From the NCBI RefSeq assembly GCF_024169315.1, contig NZ_JALJWR010000001.1, positions 4,762,501 through 4,826,500 of the forward strand: 64,000 nucleotides of DNA. Reading direction: 5' to 3'. Made by a program: the position numbers and the translations under genes. This document shows, piece by piece, positions 1 through 9,153 of this stretch (positions are counted from its first letter, which is position 1; each line of letters opens with the position of its first letter). The DNA is from Pseudomonas migulae. GTDB lineage: Bacteria > Pseudomonadota > Gammaproteobacteria > Pseudomonadales > Pseudomonadaceae. A model generated the notes under the pieces. It searched no databases, was not told where the DNA came from, and saw only the letters and a program-made list of their open reading frames with translations.

Positions 1-907
1 GTTGCAGTGCTTTGTCGGCGATCAACTGATGTTGCTGGGCCATGGCATTCACTGGCAGTGGCAGGAAATCCAGCAACTGCGTGTCACCGAATGTGCCGAG
101 GCGCAACGGACGGGTTTTTAACGGGAAGTCGTGCAGTGCGTCGAACACGCCCTGAAGCAACACGTAGGACGTGGTCACCAACGCGTCCGGCAGATGGCCC
201 AGGCGCTGGATCATGTCTTCCATCAACTGTTTGCCGCACTCGCGGCTGAAGGATTCGCCGTGTTCGATCAGGATCTCGCCTTTGAACCCGGCCAGCGCTT
301 CCTTGAACCCGGCCGCCCGCTCCTGGCTGATGCTCAGTTCGGGGCGTGCGCCGATCAGGGCGATCTGCTTGGGCAACGGGTCGAGCAGGCTGCGCGTCAG
401 TTGCAGGCTGGCTTCGCGATCATCGCTGATCACCGAGCAGAAATGCTCAGGCTCCATGACCCGGTCAATGGCGATGATCGGGACACCCTTGGCTTGCAAC
501 TGATGGTAACTGTCGTCACCGGTCGGCAGGCAACTGGCGACGATCAGCGCGTCGCAACGACGGGCGCGGAACAGTTGCAGCAATTGCCGTTCGCTGTCCG
601 GCGCATCGTCGGAGCTGGCGATCAGCAATTGATAGCCACGGGCCCGGGCACCTTGCTCCAGCAGTTTGGCGATTCGTGCGTAACTGGGGTTTTCCAGGTC
701 CGGCAAAATGAAGCCCAGGGTGCGGGTGTGCCGACTGCGCAGCCCGGCTGCCTGGGGGTTGGGCGTAAAGCCATGTTGCTCGACGACCGCGCGCACGCGC
801 TCGACGGTGGCGCTGCTGATGCGTTGCTGTTCGGCCTTGCCATTGATGACATAACTGGCGGTGGTCACGGACACACCGGCCAGCTGGGCGATATCACTGA
901 GTTTCAA
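1..907 (-). CDS. fruR: FruR/Cra fructose repressor, LacI family (3' end cut by window edge)
   Basis: LacI-type transcriptional repressor of the fructose operon, expected to bind DNA until fructose 1-phosphate releases it. The N-terminus reads MKLSDIAQLAGVSVTTASYV, a classic LacI helix-turn-helix, followed by the hinge (ISSATVERVRAVVEQHGF) and a periplasmic-binding-like sugar domain (TLGFILPDLENPSYARIAKLLEQ). About 302 residues are inside the window; the family has roughly 330, so only the last part is missing. The conserved start is a TTG at 907; an ATG slightly upstream is out of frame. It is divergent from fruB, and the shared intergenic region holds a perfect operator. Family identity is clear; the start codon is less certain. 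Confidence 0.93.
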   Translation of the reverse strand, partial: MKLSDIAQLAGVSVTTASYVINGKAEQQRISSATVERVRAVVEQHGFTPNPQAAGLRSRHTRTLGFILPDLENPSYARIAKLLEQGARARGYQLLIASSDDAPDSERQLLQLFRARRCDALIVASCLPTGDDSYHQLQAKGVPIIAIDRVMEPEHFCSVISDDREASLQLTRSLLDPLPKQIALIGARPELSISQERAAGFKEALAGFKGEILIEHGESFSRECGKQLMEDMIQRLGHLPDALVTTSYVLLQGVFDALHDFPLKTRPLRLGTFGDTQLLDFLPLPVNAMAQQHQLIADKALQ

Positions 908-1045
908 CTCGGGGGGTTCCTTGTTTGTCGGCCGACATTTTCGCCAATCCTACCCGATTCAGGCAGGCAACTATTGTCGCAGCCAATCCGACAAGTTGGG
1001 CTTCAAGGATGGGACATTATCGAGTAACGTGCCAATCATTCTAGA

Positions 1046-1057
1046 TTAAACGTTTCA
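1046..1057. promoter_or_regulatory. FruR/Cra operator TTAAACGTTTCA
   Basis: The 12-mer TTAAACGTTTCA lies between the divergent fruR and fruB genes. It matches the site reported for Pseudomonas putida Cra in the same intergenic region, and is close to the enterobacterial Cra consensus TGAAACGTTTCA. A further half-site, ACGTTTCA, is at 1073-1080. Repression of fruBKA and autoregulation of fruR are inferred. Confidence 0.85.
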
Positions 1058-1159
1058 GCAAGCGTATTTTCTACGTTTCAGGTGCATTTGGCCGGTTCTG
1101 CCGTGAAACCGCCAAAAGTGATGATTAAGCGCCTAAGCTGACTCATTCAAAACAATACC

Positions 1160-1177
1160 TGGCACCTCTAGGTGCCA
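1160..1177. promoter_or_regulatory. Small hairpin in the fruB 5' leader
   Basis: TGGCACC-TCTA-GGTGCCA forms a perfect 7-bp stem ending a few bases before the AGGAG ribosome-binding site (1181-1185) of fruB. It could modulate ribosome access or stabilise the mRNA. No function can be assigned from sequence alone. Confidence 0.5.
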
Positions 1178-1190
1178 AAAAGGAGAAAGC

Positions 1191-4052
1191 ATGCTCGAGC
1201 TCACCATAGAGCAGATTTCCATGGGCCAGTCGGCCGTGGACAAGTCCGCAGCGTTGCATCTGCTGGCACAACATCTGGTCGCCGATGGCCTGGTGGCGGA
1301 CGGTTATCTCGCCGGTCTGCAAGCACGCGAAGCCCAGGGCTCGACCTTTCTCGGTCAAGGTATTGCCATCCCCCACGGTACGCCGGAAACCCGCGATCAG
1401 GTGTTTTCCACCGGCGTGCGGCTGATGCAGTTTCCCGACGGCGTGGATTGGGGCGACGGCCAGATCGTCTACCTGGCGATCGGTATCGCCGCAAAATCCG
1501 ATGAACACTTGCGGCTCCTGCAACTGCTGACCCGCGCCCTCGGCGAAACCGATCTGGGCCAGGCCCTGCGTCGCGCCAGTTCTGCCGAAGCCTTGCTGAA
1601 ACTGCTGCAAGGCGCGCCGCAGGAACTGGCGCTGGATGCACAGATGATCGGCCTGGGTGTGTCGGCCGATGACTTCGAAGAACTGGTCTGGCGCGGTGCC
1701 CGTCTGCTGCGTCAGGCCGATTGTGTGAGCAACGGTTTCTCCGCTGTGTTGCAACAGGTCGAGGCGCTGCCACTCGGCGATGGCCTGTGGTGGTTGCACA
1801 GCGAACAAACGGTCAAGCGCCCGGGCCTGGCCTTCGTCACCCCGGATAAACCGATGCGTTATCTCGGTCAGCCGCTGAGTGGCTTGTTCTGCCTCGCCAG
1901 CCTCGGCGAAGCGCATCAGGCCTTGCTCGAACGCCTTTGCGCGCTGCTGATCGAAGGCCGTGGCCATGAACTGGGGCGCGCCACCAGCAGCCGCAAAGTC
2001 CTCGAAGTGCTCGGCGGTGAACTGCCGGCGGACTGGCCGAGCGCGCGCATTGCGCTGGCCAACGCCCACGGCTTGCACGCACGCCCGGCGAAAATCCTCG
2101 CGCAACTGGCAAAGAGTTTTGAAGGCGAGATTCGCGTACGCATCGTCGACGGACAGGACAGCGCCGTGTCGGTGAAGAGCTTGAGCAAGTTGCTCAGCCT
2201 CGGCGCCCGTCGCGGTCAGGTGCTCGAATTTGTCGCCGAGCCGAGCATCGCGGCTGATGCATTGCCGGCGCTGTTGGCGGCCATCGAAGAAGGCCTCGGT
2301 GAAGAAGTCGAGCCATTGCCGGCGGTGAGCCAACAGCGCGAAGTCGTCGCGGATGTGGCGGAAGTGTTGCTTGCCCCGGCGTCCGGTAGCGTGGTTCAAG
2401 CCATCCCGGCCGCACCGGGCATCGCCATTGGCCCGGCGCATATTCAGGTGCTGCAAACCATCGATTACCCGCTGCGCGGTGAGTCTGCCGCCATTGAGCG
2501 CGAGCGTCTCAAGCAAGCGCTGGCGGACGTGCGCAGCGACATCGAAGTGCTGATCGAGCGCAGCAAGTCCAAAGCCATTCGCGAAATCTTCATCACCCAC
2601 CAGGAAATGCTCGACGATCCGGAATTGACCGATGAAGTCGAGACTCGCCTCAAACAGGGCGAAAGCGCTGAAGCGGCGTGGATGGCGGTGATCGAAGCGG
2701 CGGCGAAACAACAGGAGTCGCTGCAGGATGCCTTGCTGGCCGAGCGAGCCGCCGACTTGCGCGACATCGGCCGTCGCGTGCTGGCGCAACTGAGCGGCGT
2801 CGAAACCCCGAGAGAACCCGATCAGCCGTACATTCTGGTGATGGACGAAGTCGGTCCTTCCGATGTGGCGCGTCTCGACCCAGCCCGCGTTGCCGGCATT
2901 CTCACCGCCCGTGGCGGCGCCACCGCACACAGCGCGATCGTTGCCCGTGCGCTCGGTATTCCGGCGTTGGTCGGCGCAGGTGCTGCGGTGTTGTTGCTGG
3001 CGCCGGGTACGCCGTTGCTGCTCGATGGCCAGCGCGGTCGTCTGCATGTGGACGCTGACGCGGCAACCTTGCAACGCGCCACCGAAGAGCGCGATACCCG
3101 CGAGCAACGCTTGAAAGCAGCGGCCGAACAGCGTCATCAACCGGCACTGACCACCGACGGTCACGCGGTGGAAGTGTTCGCCAACATCGGTGAAAGCGCA
3201 GGCGTCACCAGCGCGGTGGAGCAGGGCGCTGAAGGCATTGGCCTGCTGCGCACCGAACTGATTTTCATGGCCCACTCGCAGGCACCGGACGAAGCGACTC
3301 AGGAAGTCGAATACCGCCGCGTGCTCGATGGCCTCGCCGGGCGGCCGCTGGTGGTGCGCACCCTCGACGTCGGCGGCGACAAACCGTTGCCGTATTGGCC
3401 GATCGCGAAAGAAGAAAACCCGTTCCTCGGCGTGCGCGGCATTCGCCTGACCTTGCAGCGTCCGCACATCATGGAAGCGCAATTGCGCGCCCTGTTGCGT
3501 GCCGCGGATAACCGCCCGCTGCGCATCATGTTCCCGATGGTTGGCAGCGTTGATGAGTGGCGTCAGGCGCGGGACATGACCGAACGGTTGCGTCTGGAAA
3601 TCCCGGTGGCGGACCTGCAACTGGGGATCATGATCGAGGTGCCGTCGGCTGCGTTGCTGGCACCGGTGCTGGCCAAAGAGGTCGACTTCTTCAGCGTCGG
3701 CACCAACGACCTGACTCAATACACCCTGGCCATCGACCGTGGACATCCGACCTTGTCGGCCCAGGCGGACGGCTTGCACCCGGCGGTGCTGCAACTGATC
3801 GACATCACCGTGCGTGCGGCCCATGCCCATGGCAAGTGGGTGGGCGTGTGCGGCGAACTGGCGGCCGATCCGCTGGCGGTGCCGGTGCTGGTCGGCCTCG
3901 GTGTCGATGAGCTGAGTGTGTCCGGTCGCAGCATTGCCGAGGTCAAGGCGCGCATCCGCGAACTCAGCCTGACCCAGACTCAAACCCTCGCCCGACAGGC
4001 GCTTGCCGTGGGCAGCGCAAACGAAGTGCGCGCATTAGTGGAGGCCCTGTAA
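1191..4052 (+). CDS. fruB: Fructose PTS multiphosphoryl transfer protein FruB (EIIA-HPr-EI)
   Basis: Single 953-residue cytoplasmic protein carrying the whole phosphate relay from phosphoenolpyruvate to the membrane permease. EIIA-Fru covers residues 1-145 with phospho-His62 in IAIPHGTPE. HPr is at about 283-370 with His296 in AHGLHARPA. Enzyme I follows from about 400 with His580 in RGGATAHSAIVA. Residues 155-275 look like a second, degenerate EIIA domain (GLWWLHSEQTVKRPGLAFVT) without the PHG active site. The start has an AGGAG ribosome-binding site 5 bases upstream. The stop overlaps the fruK start as TAATG, so the two are translationally coupled. Confidence 0.97.
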   Translation: MLELTIEQISMGQSAVDKSAALHLLAQHLVADGLVADGYLAGLQAREAQGSTFLGQGIAIPHGTPETRDQVFSTGVRLMQFPDGVDWGDGQIVYLAIGIAAKSDEHLRLLQLLTRALGETDLGQALRRASSAEALLKLLQGAPQELALDAQMIGLGVSADDFEELVWRGARLLRQADCVSNGFSAVLQQVEALPLGDGLWWLHSEQTVKRPGLAFVTPDKPMRYLGQPLSGLFCLASLGEAHQALLERLCALLIEGRGHELGRATSSRKVLEVLGGELPADWPSARIALANAHGLHARPAKILAQLAKSFEGEIRVRIVDGQDSAVSVKSLSKLLSLGARRGQVLEFVAEPSIAADALPALLAAIEEGLGEEVEPLPAVSQQREVVADVAEVLLAPASGSVVQAIPAAPGIAIGPAHIQVLQTIDYPLRGESAAIERERLKQALADVRSDIEVLIERSKSKAIREIFITHQEMLDDPELTDEVETRLKQGESAEAAWMAVIEAAAKQQESLQDALLAERAADLRDIGRRVLAQLSGVETPREPDQPYILVMDEVGPSDVARLDPARVAGILTARGGATAHSAIVARALGIPALVGAGAAVLLLAPGTPLLLDGQRGRLHVDADAATLQRATEERDTREQRLKAAAEQRHQPALTTDGHAVEVFANIGESAGVTSAVEQGAEGIGLLRTELIFMAHSQAPDEATQEVEYRRVLDGLAGRPLVVRTLDVGGDKPLPYWPIAKEENPFLGVRGIRLTLQRPHIMEAQLRALLRAADNRPLRIMFPMVGSVDEWRQARDMTERLRLEIPVADLQLGIMIEVPSAALLAPVLAKEVDFFSVGTNDLTQYTLAIDRGHPTLSAQADGLHPAVLQLIDITVRAAHAHGKWVGVCGELAADPLAVPVLVGLGVDELSVSGRSIAEVKARIRELSLTQTQTLARQALAVGSANEVRALVEAL

Positions 4053-4993
4053 TGGCCAAGATCCTGACCCTGACCCTCAACCCGGCGCTGGACCTGACAG
4101 TGCAGTTGCCGCGCCTTGAACCCGGTCAGGTCAATCGCAGCGACGACATGCACACCCACGCCGCCGGTAAAGGCGTGAACGTTGCGCAAGTGTTGGCCGA
4201 CCTTGGGCATCAGCTCACCGTCAGCGGTTTTCTCGGCGAAGACAATCTTCAAGCGTTCGAAACCCTGTTTGCCAAACGCGGATTTGTCGACGCGTTTATC
4301 CGCGTTCCTGGTGAAACCCGCAGCAATATCAAACTGGCGGAGCGTGACGGGCGCATCACCGACATCAACGGCCCGGGGCCGATGGTCAGCGAGGCGGCGC
4401 AGCAGGCGTTGCTGGATCGACTGGACCAGATCGCGCCGGGGCATGATGCGGTTGTCGTGGCCGGCAGTCTGCCTCAAGGCATCAGTGCTGAGTGGTTGCA
4501 GGCGCTGATTGTGCGCTTGAAGAAACTTGGGTTGAACGTTGCGCTGGACACCAGTGGCGACGCATTGCGTGCCGCACTCAAGGCCGGCCCATGGCTGATC
4601 AAACCGAACACCGAAGAGCTGGCCGAAGTGCTCGGCTGCGAAGTGGTTTCGGTCGCCGCTCAAGCTGAATCAGCGAGCCGCTTGCACGCGCAAGGCATCG
4701 AGCACGTGGTGATTTCCCACGGTGCCGATGGCGTGAACTGGTTCAGTGTCGGTTCGGCGATGCATGCCACTCCACCCAAGGTCAGCGTCGCCAGCACGGT
4801 CGGCGCGGGTGATTCGCTGTTGGCCGGCATGCTCCACGGTCTGCTCAGTGCCGACACGCCGGAACAGACCCTGCGCACCGCCACGGCGATTGCCGCGATG
4901 GCGGTGACCCAGATCGGTTTCGGCATCGGCGATGCGACTCAATTGGCGCGGCTTGAACAGGGTGTGCGCGTGCGTCCCCTGACAGAACAATAA
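4052..4993 (+). CDS. fruK: 1-phosphofructokinase
   Basis: PfkB/ribokinase-family kinase that phosphorylates the fructose 1-phosphate made by the PTS to fructose 1,6-bisphosphate. The 313-residue length is normal. The PfkB substrate signature AAGKGVNVA is at 37-45, and the C-terminal ATP/anion-hole motif TVGAGDSLLAGM has its catalytic Asp at 254. The NxxE-type motif NTEEL is at 186-190. The start codon overlaps the fruB stop by one base. Middle gene of fruBKA. Confidence 0.96.
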   Translation: MAKILTLTLNPALDLTVQLPRLEPGQVNRSDDMHTHAAGKGVNVAQVLADLGHQLTVSGFLGEDNLQAFETLFAKRGFVDAFIRVPGETRSNIKLAERDGRITDINGPGPMVSEAAQQALLDRLDQIAPGHDAVVVAGSLPQGISAEWLQALIVRLKKLGLNVALDTSGDALRAALKAGPWLIKPNTEELAEVLGCEVVSVAAQAESASRLHAQGIEHVVISHGADGVNWFSVGSAMHATPPKVSVASTVGAGDSLLAGMLHGLLSADTPEQTLRTATAIAAMAVTQIGFGIGDATQLARLEQGVRVRPLTEQ

Positions 4994-5004
4994 GAGGGTT
5001 TGTC

Positions 5005-6744
5005 ATGAAGTTAGCCATTGTTACGGCCTGTCCGAACGGCATGGTCACCAGTGTGCTGTGCGCCCGTTTGCTCGACGCAGCAGCGCAGCGGCAGGGCTGG
5101 AGCACCAGCGTCGAAGTGGTCGACGCGGCGCACCCGGAACGCCAGTTGTCGGCGGCCACGATCGAGGCGGCCGAGTGGGTGTTGCTGGTGACCAGCACGC
5201 CGGTGGACATGTCACGATTCGTCGGCAAACGCTTATTCCAGAGCACCCCGGCGCAAGCCCTGCAGGATGTCGAAGCCGTGTTGCGACGCGGTGCCGAAGA
5301 GGCTCAGGTTTACGTCGCGCCCGACGTCGTCGCCGAACCTGTGGTCGTCACCAAAAACGCCCCGCGTCTGGTTGCGATCACCGCATGCCCGACCGGCGTT
5401 GCTCATACCTTCATGGCCGCTGAGGCGTTGCAGCAAGCGGCGAAACGTTTGGGGTACGACCTGCAGATCGAAACCCAGGGCTCGGTCGGTGCGCGCAATC
5501 CGTTGAGTGCGGCAGCGATTGCCGACGCCGACGTGGTGCTGCTGGCCTGCGATATCGAAGTCGCGACCGAGCGTTTTGCCGGCAAGAAAATCTACCGTTG
5601 CGGCACGGGCATCGCCTTGAAACAAGCCGAGGCAACGCTGAATAAAGCGCTGGCCGAAGGCAAACAGGAAAGTGCCGCGACCGGTGCCAAAGGCCCGGCC
5701 AAACAAGAGAAGACCGGCGTCTACAAACACCTGCTGACCGGCGTGTCGTTCATGCTGCCGATGGTGGTGGCGGGCGGTCTGATGATCGCGTTGTCGTTCG
5801 TGTTCGGCATCACCGCGTTCAAGGAGGAAGGCACACTCGCCGCCGCCCTGATGCAGATCGGTGGCGAGACCGCGTTCAAGCTGATGGTGCCGCTGCTGGC
5901 GGGTTACATCGCCTATTCGATTGCCGACCGCCCGGGGCTTGCGCCGGGGATGATCGGTGGTCTGCTGGCGAGCACATTGGGTGCCGGTTTCATCGGCGGG
6001 ATCATTGCCGGTTTCATCGCCGGTTACGCGGCGCAGGCGATCAATCGGTATGCGCGCTTGCCGCAAAGTCTTGAAGCGCTGAAACCGATCCTGATCATCC
6101 CGTTGCTGGCGAGTCTGTTCACAGGGCTGGTAATGATCTACGTGGTCGGCAAACCGGTGGCCGGGATGCTCGCCGGGCTGACGCACTTCCTCGACAGCAT
6201 GGGCACCACCAATGCGATTCTGCTCGGCGTATTGCTCGGCGGGATGATGTGCGTCGACCTCGGCGGGCCGATCAACAAGGCCGCTTATGCCTTCTCGGTG
6301 GGGCTGCTGGCGTCGCAGAGTTATGCACCGATGGCGGCGACGATGGCCGCCGGGATGGTGCCACCGATTGGCCTGGGCATCGCCACGTTCATTGCCCGAC
6401 GCAAGTTCGCCCAGGCCGAACGCGAGGCCGGGAAAGCGGCGCTGGTGCTGGGGCTGTGCTTCATCTCCGAAGGCGCGATCCCGTTTGCCGCCAAGGACCC
6501 GCTGCGGGTGATTCCGGCGAGTATTGCCGGCGGCGCGTTGACCGGGGCGTTGTCGATGTATTTCGGTTGCAAACTGATGGCGCCGCACGGTGGGTTGTTC
6601 GTGCTGGCGATTCCGAATGCGATCAACCATGCGCTGCTTTATTTGCTGGCGATCGTGGCCGGGAGTTTGCTGACGGCGGTGGTGTATGCGGTGGTCAAGC
6701 GACCGGAAGTCGTTGAGCTGGCAGTAGAGCCCGTCCGCGCCTGA
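5005..6744 (+). CDS. fruA: Fructose PTS permease, EIIB'-EIIB-EIIC
   Basis: Inner-membrane fructose-specific permease that takes up fructose and phosphorylates it on C1. It has tandem IIB domains followed by a membrane IIC domain. The first IIB (residues 1-100) has Cys9 in TACPNGMVTS, lacking the conserved THT stretch. The second (about 120-215) has the canonical ITACPTGVAHTFMAAEAL with phospho-Cys128. A charged linker leads to IIC at about 230-570 (YKHLLTGVSFMLPMVVAGG then about eight hydrophobic segments). Ribosome-binding site GAGGG. Last gene of the operon; a REP pair follows at once. Confidence 0.97.
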   Translation: MKLAIVTACPNGMVTSVLCARLLDAAAQRQGWSTSVEVVDAAHPERQLSAATIEAAEWVLLVTSTPVDMSRFVGKRLFQSTPAQALQDVEAVLRRGAEEAQVYVAPDVVAEPVVVTKNAPRLVAITACPTGVAHTFMAAEALQQAAKRLGYDLQIETQGSVGARNPLSAAAIADADVVLLACDIEVATERFAGKKIYRCGTGIALKQAEATLNKALAEGKQESAATGAKGPAKQEKTGVYKHLLTGVSFMLPMVVAGGLMIALSFVFGITAFKEEGTLAAALMQIGGETAFKLMVPLLAGYIAYSIADRPGLAPGMIGGLLASTLGAGFIGGIIAGFIAGYAAQAINRYARLPQSLEALKPILIIPLLASLFTGLVMIYVVGKPVAGMLAGLTHFLDSMGTTNAILLGVLLGGMMCVDLGGPINKAAYAFSVGLLASQSYAPMAATMAAGMVPPIGLGIATFIARRKFAQAEREAGKAALVLGLCFISEGAIPFAAKDPLRVIPASIAGGALTGALSMYFGCKLMAPHGGLFVLAIPNAINHALLYLLAIVAGSLLTAVVYAVVKRPEVVELAVEPVRA

Positions 6745-6754
6745 CACCACCAAT

Positions 6755-6850
6755 CCTGTAGGAGCGAGGCTTGCCCGCGAAGGCGGCCTGACAGTCAACA
6801 TAGTCGTTGAATGTCAGGCCGTCTTCGCGGGCAAGCCTCGCTCCTACAGG
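6755..6850. repeat. REP pair (inverted), about 96 bp
   Basis: Two inverted copies of the REP core (CCTGTAGGAGCGAGGCTTGC and its complement) with a shorter complementary loop (GCCTGACA / TGTCAGGC). It lies directly behind fruA and may act as a 3' mRNA-stabilising structure or terminator. It belongs to the same family as the repeats at 9047, 20815, 26527, 49252, 52358, 53500 and 55484. Confidence 0.9.
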
Positions 6851-6890
6851 GTTCGGTGTTAAACACGAATCTTGTTACGACAGAGATCAC

Positions 6891-6918
6891 TGTGGGAGCG
6901 GGCCCGCGATGGCGTCAG
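6891..6918. repeat. Solitary REP half
   Basis: TGTGGGAGCGGGCCCGCGAT followed by GGCGTCA is a single unpaired, shortened REP unit. The usual CTTG between GGG and CCCGC is missing. The rest of 6919-7019 has no gene-like signal. Confidence 0.75.
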
Positions 6919-7019
6919 CGACAACACCATCAAACCGCAGTCTTGTACTCCTCCCGTTGCACCCGAAGGTGTCCCACTCACAGCTGCCATAAAATACTCA
7001 AGCGGCGGCTGCCGAAGGC

Positions 7020-7262
7020 TCACATGTAGCTGCTGAGATACAGTATTAGATGCCTGGGCAATCTAATCTTCGTGTGATGCTCAATCGCCCTGATCTGCCC
7101 GTCGGTCAGACGTTGGCTTGCCATGGCATCCTCTTCCTGATGCCAGGCCATTATCGGCATCAGCGTCTCCGTCGTAATGGTCGGGGACAAATCGATCTCG
7201 AATACCGCCAGATCGCTGGTTTCATCTATTCCGTAAATCTGAAACTTCAAATCATATTTCAT
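7020..7262 (-). CDS. Small hypothetical protein, 80 residues
   Basis: I do not recognise the family. The product MKYDLKFQIYGIDETSDLAV... is a soluble 80-residue protein with an N-terminal beta-rich half and a C-terminal helical half (LTDGQIRAIEHHTKIRLP). An AGGAAGG ribosome-binding site sits about 8 bases before the ATG, which supports a real gene. It has no operon partner: the neighbours are fruA (opposite strand) and phoD (divergent). Its AT content is higher than that of the neighbouring genes, as is common for acquired small genes. Function unknown. Confidence 0.6.
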   Translation of the reverse strand: MKYDLKFQIYGIDETSDLAVFEIDLSPTITTETLMPIMAWHQEEDAMASQRLTDGQIRAIEHHTKIRLPRHLILYLSSYM

Positions 7263-7481
7263 GGTTCAACCTTCCTGGTTCTGTTTGCGGGCTTTGTCTG
7301 CGCCCCGGTCTTCGAGTTGAAGTTACTTGGGGCGCTCAGGCGCTGGCGCTAGGACGTTTCTCAATGGCAGTGTTGAAATTTCCTATTCTTTGATAGGACC
7401 GGGAGCCGCGATGTGGCCCCCAGGTGTCATGGTGGGGTCACACGGCCATGTTTTAGTTTTTCCTTTTTCAGGGAGAACACC

Positions 7482-9023
7482 ATGAGCGAATTCGACCTCG
7501 GTCGCCGTCGTGTCATGCAAGCGGTCGGCGCGGGGCTGTTGTTGCCCGGCCTTGCGCCGGCGGTGATCGCTTCGGTCAAAGATCGGCCGCAACTCACCGA
7601 TGGCGTGCAGTCCGGCGACGTGCTGGGTGACCGGGCGATGGTCTGGAGTCGCAGCGATCGTCCGGCGCGGATGGTGGTGGAATGGGACACCCACAGTGTG
7701 TTCGGCAACTCGCGCCGGTTCGTCTCGCCTCTGGCCGACGCCCGTAGCGATTTCACCGCGCGTGTGGAACTCACCGGTCTACCCGCTGATCAAGCGATTT
7801 TCTATCGTGTGCATTTCGAAGACGCCCAGAGCGGTGTCACCAGCGAACCCTGGTTCGGTCATTTGCGCAGCGTGCCGCAGACCCGGCGTGACATCCGTTT
7901 CGTCTGGAGCGGCGACACCGTCGGCCAGGGTTTCGGCATCAACCCGGACATCGGTGGCATGCGCATCTACGAGGCCATGCGTTTGCGCCTGCCGGACTTC
8001 TTTATCCACAGCGGCGACACCATCTACGCCGACGGCCCGGTGCCGGCGCAACTGACCACCGAAAGCGGTCGCGTGTGGCGCAACATCACCAGCGAAGCCA
8101 AGAGCAAAGTCGCCGAATCCCTCGATGATTATCGCGGCAATTACCGCTACAACCTGATGGACGAAAACGTCCGTCGCTTCAACGCTGAGGTGCCGCAGAT
8201 CTGGCAGTGGGATGACCACGAAGTGGTGAACAACTGGTCGCCGGGCAAGCAACTCGATGAGCGCTACAAGAGCAAGGATATCCACAGCCTGGTGGGCCGC
8301 GCGCGTCAGGCATGGCTTGAATATGCACCGATGCGTTTGCAGAGCGCCGACAGCGGCGGGCGGATTTATCGCAAGCTCGGTTACGGGCCGATGCTCGATG
8401 TGTTTGTGCTCGACATGCGCAGTTATCGTGAGGCCAATGATGACAACCTTGGCGCTGCCAAACCGTTTCTTGGGCGTGAACAACTGGATTGGCTCAAGCG
8501 TGAATTGAAGGCCTCCCGCGCACAGTGGAAAGTCATCGCCGCCGACATGCCGATCGGCCTCGGCGTGCCCGACGGTGAGGTCAGCCCCGGCGTGGCGCGC
8601 TGGGAAGCAGTGGCCAATGGTGATCCGGGGCCGGCCCAGGGGCGTGAGCTGGAAATCGCTGAATTGCTCGGGTTTCTACGGGCGCAGTCAGTGCGCAATT
8701 TCGTGTTCCTGACGGCGGATGTGCATTACTGCGCGGCGCATCACTACCACCCTGATCGGGCGGCGTTTCAGGATTTCGAACCGTTCTGGGAGTTTGTCGC
8801 CGGACCTTTGAATGCCGGGAGTTTCGGGCCTAATCCGCTGGATAAAACCTTTGGTCCTGAAGTGGTGTTCGAGAAGGCACCGCCCGCGCAGAACACTTCG
8901 CCGTTTGCCGGGTTTCAGTTTTTTGGCGAGGTGAATATTGAGGGGGCGACGGGGGAGATGAGTGTGGTGTTGCGGGATCTGGATGGGGTGGCGGTGTTTG
9001 AGCAGAAATTGCAGCCGGTGTGA
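7482..9023 (+). CDS. phoD: Alkaline phosphatase/phosphodiesterase PhoD, Tat-exported
   Basis: PhoD-family metallophosphatase of 513 residues, exported to hydrolyse phosphomonoesters and diesters. The N-terminus has a twin-arginine signal (GRRRVMQAVGAGLLLPG, Arg8-Arg10). An N-terminal PhoD domain follows (DGVQSGDVLGDRAMVWSRSD). The catalytic metallophosphatase domain has the metal ligands in FIHSGDTIYADG, WDDHEVVNN and LTADVHYCAAHHY. The start is chosen at 7482 because a GGGAGA ribosome-binding site lies just upstream and the Tat motif follows directly; an in-frame start at 7413 would bury the signal. No Pho box was identified. Confidence 0.93.
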   Translation: MSEFDLGRRRVMQAVGAGLLLPGLAPAVIASVKDRPQLTDGVQSGDVLGDRAMVWSRSDRPARMVVEWDTHSVFGNSRRFVSPLADARSDFTARVELTGLPADQAIFYRVHFEDAQSGVTSEPWFGHLRSVPQTRRDIRFVWSGDTVGQGFGINPDIGGMRIYEAMRLRLPDFFIHSGDTIYADGPVPAQLTTESGRVWRNITSEAKSKVAESLDDYRGNYRYNLMDENVRRFNAEVPQIWQWDDHEVVNNWSPGKQLDERYKSKDIHSLVGRARQAWLEYAPMRLQSADSGGRIYRKLGYGPMLDVFVLDMRSYREANDDNLGAAKPFLGREQLDWLKRELKASRAQWKVIAADMPIGLGVPDGEVSPGVARWEAVANGDPGPAQGRELEIAELLGFLRAQSVRNFVFLTADVHYCAAHHYHPDRAAFQDFEPFWEFVAGPLNAGSFGPNPLDKTFGPEVVFEKAPPAQNTSPFAGFQFFGEVNIEGATGEMSVVLRDLDGVAVFEQKLQPV

Positions 9024-9046
9024 GAATTATCCGACCGGCATCGATC

Positions 9047-9140
9047 AATGTGGGAGCGGGCTTGCTCGCGAAAGCGGTTTAACAGGCAACACAGATGTTG
9101 AATGTTAGTCAGCCTTCGCGAGCAAGCCCGCTCCCACATT
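9047..9140. repeat. REP pair (inverted)
   Basis: AATGTGGGAGCGGGCTTGCT ... AGCAAGCCCGCTCCCACATT: two inverted REP copies around a loop, placed between the convergent phoD and piuB genes. A likely bidirectional 3' structure. Confidence 0.9.
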
Positions 9141-9153
9141 TAATTGTGGTAGG

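Noticed and set aside
1143..3983. 946-residue open frame antisense to fruB
   Set aside because: Exact shadow of fruB in high-GC DNA; His/Gln/Arg-rich composition, no family, no ribosome-binding site.
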